DNA of 64,000 nucleotides, taken from assembly GCF_905220365.1 (NCBI RefSeq), contig NC_061138.1:8509814-8573813 (forward strand), read 5' to 3'. The notes beneath the pieces were generated by a model. That model was not told the DNA's origin. It was given only the letters and a program-made list of their open reading frames with translations, and made no database searches. The translations under genes and the position numbers were made by a program. This document shows positions 43,872-57,595 of this stretch, piece by piece (the first letter of the stretch is position 1; each line of letters begins with the position of its first letter). This DNA comes from Vanessa cardui (Eukaryota; Arthropoda; Insecta; Lepidoptera; Nymphalidae).

Positions 43872-46289
43872 GTGAGTTCGAGCTTTTCTCGTTTTTCCGT
43901 ATACAGTAAATGGACGCGCGGCAACTTCCACGATTGCCTGCGTAAAGATTAAATTTTATTTAATTCGTTTTTTTGTATTTCGTTTAATAGCGGGCACGTT
44001 TAATATTTTCCGTGCGTTGACTCTATAATAGGCTCTTGTAAATTTTCTGGTTTGTTAGTATTTTTAACCGTTGTTTATTTTCATTAACTTGTGCTTTTTC
44101 AATTCGCAGAACATTTTGACTGTTATATTTTTATTTATATCGAATGTTTGAATCCAAAATATAAAAGGACACAGTGAGTATTCTTATTCAATATATTACA
44201 TAAATTATATTTATATTTGTATTGATACATGTTTTATTAAAACATCGTATTAAATCGATAAAAATATATCGAATGTTAAGCAGAAGTTCCTCTCCATTAT
44301 GTTCGAAGATTAACAGATATCTTCACAGGTATATTTACTTAACAATCCATATAAACGATGATCAGAAATCAAGTTGTATTTGTTTTTATCTGCAATTAAA
44401 AAACAAAAAATAAATTATATATATATATATCAATGATTAAAACAGACTAACAATTAGGTGAATTCCAATACTAATTTACGTGTTTTACAAGAAGAAATTT
44501 TAAAATTTATATATTTTTTTGTATTTGCTTTGAGGTTTAGGTGGTACATTGAAATATTAGTACTAGTACGTATAGAGTTCAACCGAGTATCACTACTGAC
44601 TTAAATATTTTTTTTGGTATTTAAGTATTAAGTATGTATAATTAAGAAAGAAGTATGTATTAAAAATCCTTTCTTTAACTAAAATGTTAAGTTGTTTACC
44701 TTATTAATAATTTTAATTATTATTACATAAGCTGCTCTTAAGTAATGCAATGATGGCAAACTACAAAGTAATATCAGGATTTCTTTCATTGCGAAGAATG
44801 GAATACTAAAAGTGAAGACAACTATCGAGAAAAGCATAAAAAAGGATATCTTAACGAAATACAATACGAGAAATGAGAAGACCTAGATTTTTCATTCCAT
44901 ATAAATTGCGTCTGATTTTGTAAAGGTATCTTTCATCCGTGAACTCTATAGAAAATGTAATGCCATTAAGAATATGGCTTTATATAATACAACTATAGGT
45001 ACTATGCTGTTCAAACATTTTCTTATCAAATGTAATCATGAACTACGAAGGAAGTAAGTGAACAGGTTGACCGCACTCTTATCAAACTCGTTGAGAGAAG
45101 TGTTTCGCGGAATCATTTTATTCATCATTCATTTTCGTCTTGGAACTTCTAAATATAGGGCGTAATACATTCATTCATTTTAGAAGAAAAAGATTTTATA
45201 CATTTGGTGAATGGAATTAGATATTATTTAAACTATCTATTTCATACTTGTACGTATACTGTATTATTTAAATCTCGGATATAAAAGTCGGTAATGATAA
45301 ACAAACTTGTTATATAAATTATATCATACGATGTATCTGTTTCGTGTATTACTTTGTTTGTTACCTCGTCATGATTAAACCAGTACGTCGATCTTAATAA
45401 AATTTGACACATATGTAGTCTGAGACCTAAGTATGGGCGGTACAATTCCTACGTATACACATGACACTTTAATTGGTAGATGTATTAACATCGATTCTGT
45501 TGAATGTTTTGAACAATATTTTTATAATATGCCCCAAATTATCTTAATTACAAACTTTGATTTACTTAAACGGTTTCAGTGAGTATTAACAATGTTATGC
45601 ATTATGTTTTCTGTAAATTCTAATATTCTGTAAGTAATGCTAATCTCATGCAAGTTATTTAAATAAATAAAATGAAAGTTTTTAAGAAAATAATCATCCC
45701 GTGTGTTATTGCGAATAAAATAAATGAAATAAACGTATTTGAATAACAAATCAAGCCATAATCATTGTTTAGAAGATTTTATAAAATATTTAGCTTAAAT
45801 AAAATTAATTTTATATAAATAAAACGTCATTTTTTAAAGCAATTAACAAATAAATGTATGTTAAAATACATTATTGTGATGTGCGCTATATCGAAGTTGT
45901 GCCGCGTTTGAAACAAATGAATTTTCCTGGAGAAGCTAGCGGTCACAGTTCAAGGCTCTATCGATCCAGGAGTGCGAGGTCGCTCTTTACAGATTTGGCT
46001 GCTTGGCTCGTTACGAAAATAACTTCTACGTTCAGCGTATGACTAGCATTTACAATAAGGCTTTGTTGCTTACTCGATACATAATAATCGATCGTGTACA
46101 TTTGATAAGCAACTTGTAAATTAAAAAAAAAGCATTAAAAACTAAAATATTCATTTCATTTGCGGATAAAATATATTTAAATATAAAATATATTTATAAT
46201 ATAATATAAAATATATTTTGCAGTGTTTGTAGAAAAAGCTACTAAATTAGTACGAATAACTAAATAGGCAAACTCGAATATATTAGCTC

Positions 46290-46400
46290 CCAAGATTGGT
46301 GGTATATTGGTGATGTAAGGAATAAGGTTAACGTTTATCATAGCGCCAAAGTATCTGGGGATGGTCTTCTACTATAGTGGCACAGTTTCACGTCCGCCTA
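46290..46400 (-). repeat. Interspersed repeat family C, inverted, degraded
   Basis: CCAAGATTGGTGGTATATTGG, GTAAGGAATAAGGTTAACG and CACGTCCGCCTAAC correspond to family C in reverse. Confidence 0.6.
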
Positions 46401-49400
46401 ACAATAGTACAAAGAAAGTCATAAAGTAAAAATTAATAAAATAAGTAAATTAATTATTTTATATAAAATTAAAACAATTAAATATTAAGCCTTAACCCAT
46501 GCCTTTAGAAATGAAAATTCAGATGTTGCAATATCTGCTGTGTATACTAAAAATCGTCTGTTTACTTGGCCTGTGACAACAAATTGATATTGTTATGCAC
46601 ATGTCTGTTCTTGCTCGCTTAGTTAATGAGAAGTTGAGAATTCAAATAATCATAAATTTGTAACAGTTCTACAGATGAGATCAACTTTTGCATACTATTT
46701 CGTTGTCGCATACAATTTAATATTGTTTTTTTTTTATGGCTGCCAATAAGATCTTGTTTCTATAAATTATTTTTTTTTTTAGTTCTATATCGAGACATTA
46801 TCTCTAACGCAATTGTTATACTCAATATTTAAGAGTAAAATTTTAAATAAAACACTTAAATTTATTAACGACGTATAAGGTATATTAAAATATATTATAA
46901 CCATGGAAACTACGTACGAGGAAGATATTTTTACGTGCTAGTATATGCAATAGGTAATTATCTTATAATTTACATAGAGATGTGTTATGTCTTAGCGGAT
47001 TCATCATTTGAGCAGAGCATGCAGGCTCTGCTTATTTCTTGCTACATAGTTCTCGTATGATTCATTGTAGGTTGACTCTTCAATACAGTGCAAAATAAAA
47101 CATTGTAGAGTATAAATTATTATACTCAGAATATATTACCTTCAGAACTTGTGTAGACTAAAATAATAATACAGTGCGCTGTCGTTATTGCTTTCATAGA
47201 ACGAGGAAGGCAATCTCAGCAGTAAAATAAAGATAAACCATACTTTAGCTAACCTCAACTTTTCATATGCTGAATTAATAATTATATCTTTTTTTTTATT
47301 TCACAGAAATACATATATAATATTTAAAAGTCACCTTTTAGGAGTTCGAAACGTAAATGTGACATGATTTATTGAATTATAGAATAATCGTGATTAGAAC
47401 GTCGGGTTTCAACTTCGTTAGAAAGTAGACGTTAGAAGACAAATTGTTTTCACGGTTATACTACACCTTACAACGCCAATAAATCGTCAGTAAGCGGTTT
47501 AGATTGTGGATGATAAGTATGGTTACTGATACAGTAATTGAATTGATCAGAAATTTAACCAATATATATTAAATAACGTCACAAATTCACGCTAGGAAAT
47601 AAAGCTGTGGAGTATCCATAGGATCTAGACTTACACAACACAGAGATATTGAAGGCATCCTACTGGTGGTCTTATTAAGATAATGTGGCGTTGGGCGGGT
47701 CATTAGAACTCACTTGCGTAAAACGTACCTACTTAAGTAAACATTATGCAGCGTAGTTTATGCGTACTCTCATAAAATATTCACGATACTCGTCACATTT
47801 TAGTTTTAAAGTTACTTATATTTACGAAAATTTAATATAATATCAAAATTTTACTAATGTCCTGTTATGGATGACAGTACATTAGTACAAGATGAAAAAA
47901 AATAGAAGTAGATCATATAGATAAATATTGCAACAAATTGATTTACATTCTTTGATTTAATTAGTTTCCTACAAAAGTATAAGTTATTATCAGATCAAAG
48001 CTTCGTCAGCTAGTATTTCCATTGGAATGTACCATCGTTTGTCATTATAATATCCCTTATTTGCAGCACGTAAAGCTATTTCTATATCAGAAGTGCTCTA
48101 TCTTTGCGTCGCCCGGCACATTAGTAACTGGACTTCGCTTTGACGGCTGGATGCTTTCACGAACGCTGTTACAATGTAGTCAAGCGTAGACGTGTCTGGA
48201 TGTTGCGAATAATATTTGCACCTCATCTTCTTATTTATAAGAACAGTAGAACCCGATTCAAAAATATCTAAGTTCTGGACCAACATCTCAAATAATTTTT
48301 TTATAACAATTGCATCAAATTTCCAAAATTTCGACATCGAATATTTTATATTGTCTAAGAAAAAAAAGATTTATGCCGATTAACATGTTTGGAAGATAAT
48401 TAGGTTAAAATTACATTACTGTAATAGCAATAAATAAAAAAATTGTTTGAATCTTATTTTCTTGTCTTGATTTCTTCAATAAATATTTTAATATACTTAC
48501 TTTATTTTATTAACTTATAATATAATCAATAAGGTTAAAAATATTCCATATTTATCAATATAATATTTACGATTAGCGTGTGAAGTCATATTTCCTATAG
48601 TTTTTTTATCGGTACTGATACGTTTGGATAGCACGATAAGAGAACTGTTTTGGCTATCGAATATTGCGAAACACAAGATAACCATTTTTCAAGTCTTGCT
48701 TTCATAAAATATAATCTAAAATAAAAATTTTGTAAACATTCCAAGGCTGAGAGAATAAATCAACTTATACAAACGACGACAAAGCATCACACTTAATCAC
48801 TTTAATTTAATTTAATAAACTGTTAATAAATATTCTATGTTTAGTGGTAATTTACACTCAGTTAGGTTTTAATTTTGAATTTACTAGAGCATTATGTAGC
48901 TAAGATATTTAAGGCATTGCCTAATGAATGAAAGTACTCGGATATTTAACAAAATAAATTAAACAATAAAAAATTGAAGAATTTTTTTTTGTTTAACAGT
49001 TTTTAACAGAATTTTTTCATGTCATATCATTGCTGATTTGAAATCTTGTATCGTACGTTTTCAAACGATTTCTTAAAGTTTTTATTGAGATTTTTAAAAT
49101 GCTTCGGATGTGCGTCTTCCTTAAAGCGGACTTGTTTTCGCCAATTAGTAAAAAACCGGTGCATCCGAATACCACATTACACGTAAGTAGTACGAGAATC
49201 GCGTGCGTGGTTTCGTGGAACTATCAGTTCCTTAAATAACCCTGAAGCCGGTAATTCGACTTCTTACCAGCCGTCCTCGGCGGTGTCCTTTAGTCCACTT
49301 TTGGAGAATGCTCCCCAGTTCCCATATTTGGCTACATAATAATCCATCCTTCCCATATCTCTGGAAGCTTCGATTGTTCGCCCTAGTTTGGAAGTTGAAA

Positions 49401-49624
49401 GAATTTTTGCTGTTTTTATCTTAGATGGTAAAAACTAAAAATGTTATATGGTGAAATATATAATTAATTTATCAAATTGGTGATAAAGACTTATAGTCCA
49501 GTCCAAAGTAAGACTATATAGTCTTTGTTAAGAAAAATATGAAATTAAAAAATTTACCTTTTTAAAGTGACATTTAAATTAAGTTGACTGTATGCATGTT
49601 GCATGTAAACAATTCAGAGCTTAC

Positions 49625-49764
49625 GTCTAAATGCGGGGTGTCGCAAGGCGAGCTCGTCGGCCGCCAGCCCCTTATACGGGGACCACGAGGCCGCAGCGCA
49701 CTCGCTCCTGGCGACCGGCGCCCGGCTGCTGGCAAAAGCCGGACCTGTCCCTGGTTTTCTTGTA
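49625..49764 (-). CDS. Candidate 140-nt GC-rich exon, strand uncertain
   Basis: An isolated GC-rich block in AT-rich DNA. On minus it is bounded by the acceptor TTATTTATAG (49765) and a good donor GTAAGC (49624), with one open frame (WSPYKGLAADELALRHPAFR). On plus, CAG at 49613-49615 opens a phase-0 frame (YGDHEAAAHSLLATGARLLA), but the donor is poor. Neither peptide is recognised. The minus version has the better splice sites; the plus version would fit the phase of the candidate first exons. Confidence 0.25.
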
Positions 49765-51829
49765 CTATAAATAACATAATGATTGAATTTTCATAGGTCT
49801 AGTATTAGTTATCATGCTTGTGTTTTTATGATCGTTTCGAAATGTTTGCCTTTGTCTATAAGTGACGTGTTCGTTTGGATTTTGGTTAGAACTATATTCT
49901 TAATCAATATAGCCACACTAGTTATACAGTTTCAGAATTTCAAATTGTTTAAGTTGACGTGGTCATAATAACATTGCACAAAATCAAGAATATTTATTAA
50001 AACACAAAGAACTTCTTTATTTATGACCGCAACTTATGCACAGTCTAGGGACACTTTTGATGTCAATGCCTTAAGATTTCTGTTAACCTTTATAAACTTG
50101 TACCTTTATTCACAAAGGCCAGCAGTTATTTGTTACAAATTACTGTTTTAAGGCTAAATATTATATATCAAGCCTCTTTCTCTTTGTATTCATTGAGTAC
50201 AAAGAGACAGAGGTATAATAAAACAAACAAAGCTTATTACACTAAATATATCGCTACTTCTAATGCATATCCGTGAACAATGTAATCCATCATCTATCCG
50301 ATCTATAGAATCAATTACTTTCCCAAGTGGATGGCCGTTGGGTCCGTGAGATAAGACACGATGCGAAAACTAGCGCAAATACTCTTTACAACCTAATTGA
50401 CTTTCAGCCTTTGGCTATTGCGCTGTTTCGTACTTGACGAAGCGACACACAGTTTCTAATCCAATGTAGACCTAATTGCTTGCGGCACTTAGTACTTTAT
50501 GAGATAATACAGGCTTCGGATTACAGTCGGTAAAACAGAAAGATCTTAACACTTCGCAAATGACGTTTAAAAATAACTCTTAGAACGCAGGTTTTACAGA
50601 TCATTTAAGATAAGTATTAGTGAAAAGTTTACAGTACGCAAAAGCGTGACAGAATGAGAACTATTTCAAAGTCAAGAGCGGTAGATCGACACGGACTGTC
50701 TTGATCTACTCTAAATTACTGGGATAGTTTTATCTGTATCGAACACCGCTCTAATTTCCAAAGCTCTTTAAGAATAAACACAATTAAAATAAGATTCCAA
50801 GTAGTTTAAATAAGGGTAAATTATGATAGATGTAATTTATTAAAATATTAAAATATTGTTTTCGTGGGAGTGGCAAACGAATTATAACACAGTTGGATAC
50901 TTATGTTTTCGTTACAAAAACTGTTTAATAAAATGAGAAAAAAGACGTATTAACGATTCAATTTGAATTCCAATTTCTGTTATGACGTTTTTTGGCTATA
51001 AAATGAAAAGTTAATAAGATTTTTATAAATTTATGTTTGTGTATTTTATACCTTAAACTGAACATATCGCTCGCCGGCTTGGCTTGGCTTGGCCGTGAAT
51101 TTCAATATTAAGTGCAAATCACAAGATGGAATTACATTTGCTGGAAAGCAAGTGCAGCGTATCGCCCGCTAAGATGCAGTGTAATGTTCAGTCACGTTTC
51201 ACACATTTCATTGTTAGTCTATTTTATCCTGGAGCAAGTCTAACGGTATTCCTAAACTCGTTTTATAACGTTTATTTTCTACGCGCTTTTTAATCCTCGA
51301 AGTGATGCGACTAATTTAACGCTATTAAATAAAAATCTTTATTGTTTAATTTTATTATAACTTCTCGTTTATTTATAGAATGGGTATATAGGTATACTTA
51401 GACTCAGTATTTAATAAGACATAGATGTAGGGGTTGATAAATAGGTAGCACATCTATACGTATAAAATTATTTTAGTTTGGTTTGACATTTAAAATAGAT
51501 GTACATATATACTCGTATATAATATTCGGCTATTTAAACAGGATAAATGATCCATCATCATTCAATTTTGACATATTGAGGTCTGTGGGTCATGTTTTAA
51601 CATAAACGCATTTTAACCGGTCATTTAGTTTAAGTTTCTCATTAGTAATCACTTAAATGTTAGTCACATTCCAACATTTAACGCTATCTCGTATGACTCG
51701 ACGTTTCTTACAAATTTTATTTGTTTTTAATAACCTAATATTTAAACAGATTAGTGTGTTTTAGATATCTTTACACAAGCCATATTGCTGAATTTTCATT
51801 TTTTTTTATAATTACTATGTTTTTATATG

Positions 51830-52052
51830 TATTAGGTAGGCGGATGAGCAAATGGACCACCTGATGGTAGGTGGTTACCGCCGTCCATAGACATTGGCAC
51901 TTTAGGAAGTAACAAACATTCATACAACGCACCAATGTACCACCACCCTTGGGAAGTAAGATGCTATGTCCCTTGTTACATTGGCTCACTCATCCTCCAG
52001 ACGAGTGGATGGTACCTACCCAGACGGGATTGTACAAAGCACTACTACCATG
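51830..52052 (+). repeat. Interspersed repeat family C, near full length
   Basis: GGCGGATGAGCAAATGGACC, CACCTGATGGTAGGTGGTTACC, CCATAGACATTGGCAC, CACCACCCTTGGGAAGTAAG, GGTACCTACCCAGACGGGAT and GCACTACTACCATGTAA: all blocks in order. Confidence 0.75.
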
Positions 52053-53989
52053 TAAAGTATCACTTGGAAAATAAAAAACTTAAAAGTATTTATATTTTTA
52101 TGATTTTGTTTTAGAACGCAATCGCAACTTATCAGATCAGAGAAATAAATGGTGATCTTGGTCAGTACACTAACATTAAAAGCCATTAGATACTTGACGA
52201 CTACATACGGCAGCGATATTTCGTAGCGATTTATCGTTGACACAGATTTGTCCAACGTGTGTATGATATACATATTGTTGCAGATTATTCCCTTTGCACA
52301 GTTGATTGGTTGCATATTATATTCGATTAAATGTCTAATGCTTTTCAAAAGCACAATTTGTTAGTGCGATTTCTAAGTTGTCTGTGTCCGTTGCGCTTGC
52401 AACGTCACTAGGTCACACTTTTTACAGAAACGCGGCAGCAGTGTGAGTAGATTTTTAGAGATAAAATTATTTATATCAATGAAGTACCAAAATGTTATTG
52501 ACTTATAAGACAGACTTTTTTATTTCAGAACAACTTAGCCAAAACTAGTAAGTGCTTAGCTCTTAAAGCCTGTTTTGCTTGTTTTGGAACATCTAAATTA
52601 TGTTTTACTAATTTTCGACTTAAGCGTCGAAAACATTTTACGGCGCATTGACATTTAATACGCTGTGTTGTTTAGTCTCGAGTCAACGACCTCATGTTAT
52701 AAAAAGTAACTTGAAGCTGTCCGCCACATTACTGCAAATTGACTCCATATCAGCCGATGCCAATACAACTGTCGAGGTGCCTTATAACGACAGTTTCTTG
52801 ACGATGTTTTCATTAAATCTATTCATATTTTAAATAATTCGTATAGTTAGCGACCGTATACAATTAATAGTTCTGAACCGAAAGTCGAACTCTTAGTCAT
52901 GAATGATCAAATTAAAGTATAATTGCTTCGTGAAATATGATTCATTGTAAATATTTTGACAGTTCGGTTTCTTAACACTTCACCGCCATTAAACTAATTT
53001 ATTAATTGAACCGTCGAGATATCTTTAAACGATATTTTGGGTGGTCCACATTTTGAAACGTCCTAAATGTAGATATTCAAAATCGTTGGCTGATTACAAT
53101 GTGGGCTTTTATTAAGATCGTTAAAGATTTATCGTGATGATTGATGAAAAAAAAAGATATCGATTAATCGATAAAACTCGTATCTTGATTGAAGAGATAA
53201 AATGATAACGGATACGCATTCAGAATATTTTTGGCTCACAAGGAGGTAATTAAAAAACAATACGGGGAAATTAGCCTCTTGGATTTCTCTGAAGCGGAAC
53301 TTTCGAAGGTTTTTATCTAGCCGGAGCTGAGAAGTAGAATCGATTTATTTAATTGAGCTCCCTTCTGGCTCTCCACCATGTAATGGTGTATTTTACTTTC
53401 ACTGATCAAATTTTTGCTAAAAGCCGGTCCATGTTTCGCGAAAGTGGTTGGTCGGGTGAAGGCTTATATATTAGCGGTCAACGCTGGTTAGCCTAGACAT
53501 AACGTATTTCATTGCCTGTTCATATTTTCATATATTTTTAGATTGAAACAACACAGATATATAAGTTTATGAGTCATGGTGAAATATATTTTAGACTTTT
53601 AGCAATAACGTTATGTTATATTTGTACCTAAATGTATTAGATTACGGAAAATGAAATCATTTGTAAAATAGGTAGAACATAATATACCATCTTGAGATTT
53701 CTGGTCTGAGTCATTATTGGTACAATAAATAAACGCTTTCAAAATTAAAAACTGAAATTTCATTATATTTTAGGTATAAATAATGAATATAAAAAATATC
53801 TCTTAAAGTATATTTCTTTAATACAAGTGATAAATGAAACGAAATATTTAAAGATTTAACATGTAAATAAAGCTCAGTAGAGATAACGATACGATAGACA
53901 GAAGCAGTATTTAATCGAATATCAGTTCTAATTTCAGCACTGGCGTTCAACTGCTTAATTTATGTTTAATAATTTACGTTGTGCTAATA

Positions 53990-54060
53990 AAGGAAAACTG
54001 CATGTGTCGAATCGAATTCCGCACATAAGCATCCACCAACATATTCTCGCAGCGAAATAG
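53990..54060 (+). repeat. Decayed fragment of SINE family A
   Basis: AACTGCATGTGTCGAATCGAATTCC and ACATAAGCATCCACCAAC match the family A body (CCTGCATGTGTCTAATTTCATCG, ACATGTGCATTCCACCAACC). Confidence 0.55.
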
Positions 54061-55579
54061 AATAAGCTAATGAGCGTCTATATTACAAACTCTGTTGGAA
54101 TAATAAGATTTCACATTGTATGCAAACTGCTAACTAACTATGGTCGTTGAAGTCTCCACCGACAAATTTCTTCCTCGCTCGGCTCTTAACCTTTCTCGCT
54201 CCACGAGTTTTAATAAAGCTTCAGAGAATATTATTATTACGTAAACCTTTTACATATAAACTCATTTCATGATCTATAGAAAGCGTTCGTAATAACCTTA
54301 CCTCGTATAGCACGAGGTAGGGTTATTTTTAATGCATAATTTTACAGAAAAATGTCCCACTCATGTCTATTGCTTATTATGTAATGTACTCGGGAATATT
54401 TATTGAAGTATTGCGGTAATTCCCTTAAGGAATTTGACTATGGAATAGTGACACGAGCACGCTCGCGATCCTTATTATGAACCCCTTGAATTCATGACAC
54501 GTTCGAATAAATTGATATAAGCGCACGATTTTAAGAAACGACGTGTACTTTGATACATTTACAAACCCCATTATAATTCAAGGCGTAATAACATTTTGAG
54601 TTATGGTATTTAATAGGAAACCTATTTAGTTATAGTAATAGTTATGTATACGGAAAGTAAATATAAAGATTATTTATGCACAGATAATATTGATGCATTT
54701 GATGCTTGTAGTTATTTTAAAATTACGAATAAATAACATGTTTAACATGTCTGTTTTTGTTTATGTGCATTTAATAAAAAAGTAACATGTCCAAATATGG
54801 TAACTAATTTGACTCGTTGAGGCTGTATTGACAAACATGGTTAGAATATAAGTTGTAGTAAAGTTATAGTAATTATGTCATTACAGGTCTTGTGTCAGGC
54901 GCTTGTAAGTGTATTTTTATAAATCAGATCTTTCCTCTGTAAGAAAACTAACAGGTACCACGGCAGGTTTGTTTATAGTATCGTGGTTTCAAGTGTTGGA
55001 TTTTAAACCAAATACAGACACAGTAAAAGTTCGTGCTAAGATATCATCTGTAGCTCATTCTTGACGGCCTTATTATATCCTTGTTATGAAGAAATGATAT
55101 CTGAAATGAGGATTTCCAACCCACATAAGAAGTAACCCTGTATTTAAGATAGTGTACAGATAAAGATCACATAATTTGTCTAGTATGTGTAGTACAGTAT
55201 TAAGAACACACAATAAGTATAAATATTTTGTCCTCTCATCTGACTTGAAGACATTTCGATGATATTTACATGTATTGTTTGATGAATAGAGTTTATTTAA
55301 AGAAACCTACGACATTTGCAAGATTAGAGAAAAATTGTTGTTGGACTTTCTACTGTTTTTTTTCAACTTGGGTGTGAAAGGTTAAAGTAAAAGAGAGAGC
55401 TTTATCTATACTAGCTTGGCGTTTCAAATGAGGACATTATTTTTAAATTTGCAAAACTCTATCGGTGCATATATAAGATAATATTATAAGATATAAGAAC
55501 ACCGGAGAAACATAACATTATTTATATAATTTCTAATGTCTATATAATACAGGAAATATATATTTGAAGTAAATAAATT

Positions 55580-55800
55580 TCTACTGCTGATCAGAAGCCC
55601 TTTGCTTTGAGATAAACTTTCACGGCGCTTCTCCAATGGGCGCGGCAGGATTACATTTGATACATGAAGATTTCCTAACGACGATTTCCTTCACCGAACA
55701 ATATGATTTATAAACACATATTAACCACATTAATACTTAACGCTTTCCTGGATTTGATCCCTTGGTTGTTAAGATTCACGAGCTTCATCAACTAGGTCAT
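55580..55800 (-). repeat. Decayed SINE family A, inverted
   Basis: CTTCTCCAATGGGCGCGGCAGG, ACGATTTCCTTCACCGAACA and CTGGATTTGATCCCTTGG...AACTAGGTCATC follow the family A order in reverse, with many changes. Confidence 0.55.
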
Positions 55801-56074
55801 CAATTAATAATTTTCCAGTTTCTGGAAACAAGCAAAATGTGTATTTGGTTAGTTGTTATTACTTTGATCGACAAGAACATATCAAACATACGGACAGCTT
55901 GAAGCGGAACATGGCTGATACGTAAATAGAGCAGTGTTATCTTTTCGAAACTGATATATACTAAGTAGGTACTTTTAATTCGATTGACATGATTTGCATA
56001 GAAATCATTAAATCGACAAATAATAAGTTTTTTAAAAGTGGAAATTGAGTTAATTTTTTTACACAGCTTAAATT

Positions 56075-56230
56075 AAATATAATATTTTTTTTTATTTTCC
56101 GTGGAGTGTTTGTTTCTAGTGGTTTTATATTTAGATTACGTCGCCAATGTCACTATGATAAAATATACACGAAGAAGATTGATCGGTTCCTACGTGATAA
56201 CAATGTTAATTAATAATTAGATTAGCAATC
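56075..56230 (-). repeat. Degraded 3' end related to the LINE at 39321
   Basis: TTTTTTTTATTTTCCGTGG, ACGTCGCCAATGTCACTATG and AGAAGATTGATCGG line up with the 3' UTR of the 39321-40006 element (CGCCAATGTCACGTGCGATG, GAGATTGAACGGTG). An older copy of the same or a sister family. Confidence 0.5.
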
Positions 56231-57424
56231 AAACAGTAGGATTTGTTTGTAACTTTAACCATATCGTAGCTAAAATAAGTATAAAATAAAAAGAAAAATG
56301 TAATCAATACATTATAGTTACTTAAATATTTTGTATTGAACACATTCGAAATGCGATGCTCGGCGGGTAACATCGAAAAGTAATTTTTTGAAAGTGTCCA
56401 TTTTCAAAGGTCATTTTAAAATATTACACTAACAATAAAAAAAATCAATAAAAGTAACGAGATCATAAAATTGCACATAAATTAATATCGAAGTACTTGC
56501 GAAAGCGCTATTAATGATATTTATTAATATTTTAATTGTGAGAACGCTCTTAAGATCATTTAATTTGTTTTGGAAATTAGTCATATTCCAAACTTTCTCC
56601 CTCGATTAATATTATTATTATTATGATTGCATTACATGTTAATATTATTTTAATAATATGTTTATATAAGCTTTTTTTAGGCTGATTGATACCAGCCTAA
56701 AAATGCGTAATGCCTCGTAATGTTAGAGCAGGCAGTTTGTAATGATTTTTTCATAGATAATGAATACTTGATCTATTAAACGTTTACATAAAAAACATAT
56801 GTTGGCATTATGAAACATGTAAACATTTTTTATGAAATTGTCCGTTATAAAAGCATATGTCATACTTCCTCTAGTCTGAAGAAGTGAGGCTTCACCGCCC
56901 TCTCTTTTTGAGGACCTTTTTATACAGTGGCTCATCAATGACTTTTAGCTCGTGTTGTTAACGTCAAGCATTCTAGCTACTGTAGGTATAACTATGACAT
57001 TTAATAATAATGTTATATTAATATTATTAAGGAATTCTCAAAATAATACTAATAATCTTTCAAAATTGAACAAAGATATATACTTACTTAAACTTATCTT
57101 GTAAAAAAACAACTAGCTTTCTTATCTGTATAAATTTTAAGTGTATTTAGACTTGTGCTAAAATCATTACTACGGAAATCAATAGGTACGGGTAGATATA
57201 AAATTGAAAAACCCATAAGTTCGCCTTATCGCAGATTATTTTCCTAAATGCAGTCAACATTAAAAACAACCTCGTTTCACACAGCCTTCAATAAAGGCCA
57301 TTTTACGAATATGAGTCACTTATAAAAATATCTTTAAAGATTGAATGGTGACTTTTTCAATTTGTAATTAAGTCCCTAATATAGGTTAGACAGTAAAAAA
57401 TGGAAAAAAAAATACCATTTAAAT

Positions 57425-57595
57425 AATGTTCCACTGCTGGGTCGGTAACTCGTGACACAGCCTAGCACTTTTATTGCAGACCTGATTATATACCTAGATA
57501 CTAAAACACGATAAAATCCCCATACACATAGATTTTTTCCTGTTTACCTTCACAGCTGAAATATACGGTTTGATAAATTGTGATTTGTTGTTCGA
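57425..57595 (-). repeat. Decayed SINE family A, inverted
   Basis: TGTTCCACTGCTGGGTCGG and CTGTTTACCTTCACAGCTGAAAT keep the spacing of CCCACTGCTGGG and TTTTCCTTCACCGCTGAGC in family A. Confidence 0.45.

Noticed and set aside
43604..43931. ORFs of 72-101 aa on both strands in the CpG island
   Set aside because: Open because of high GC; they disagree with the start and donor at 43830-43872.
45854..46042. 62-aa ORF with a Ser/Arg-rich middle (HSSRLYRSRSARSLF)
   Set aside because: No splice sites, homology or repeat evidence to support it; possible but indistinguishable from chance.
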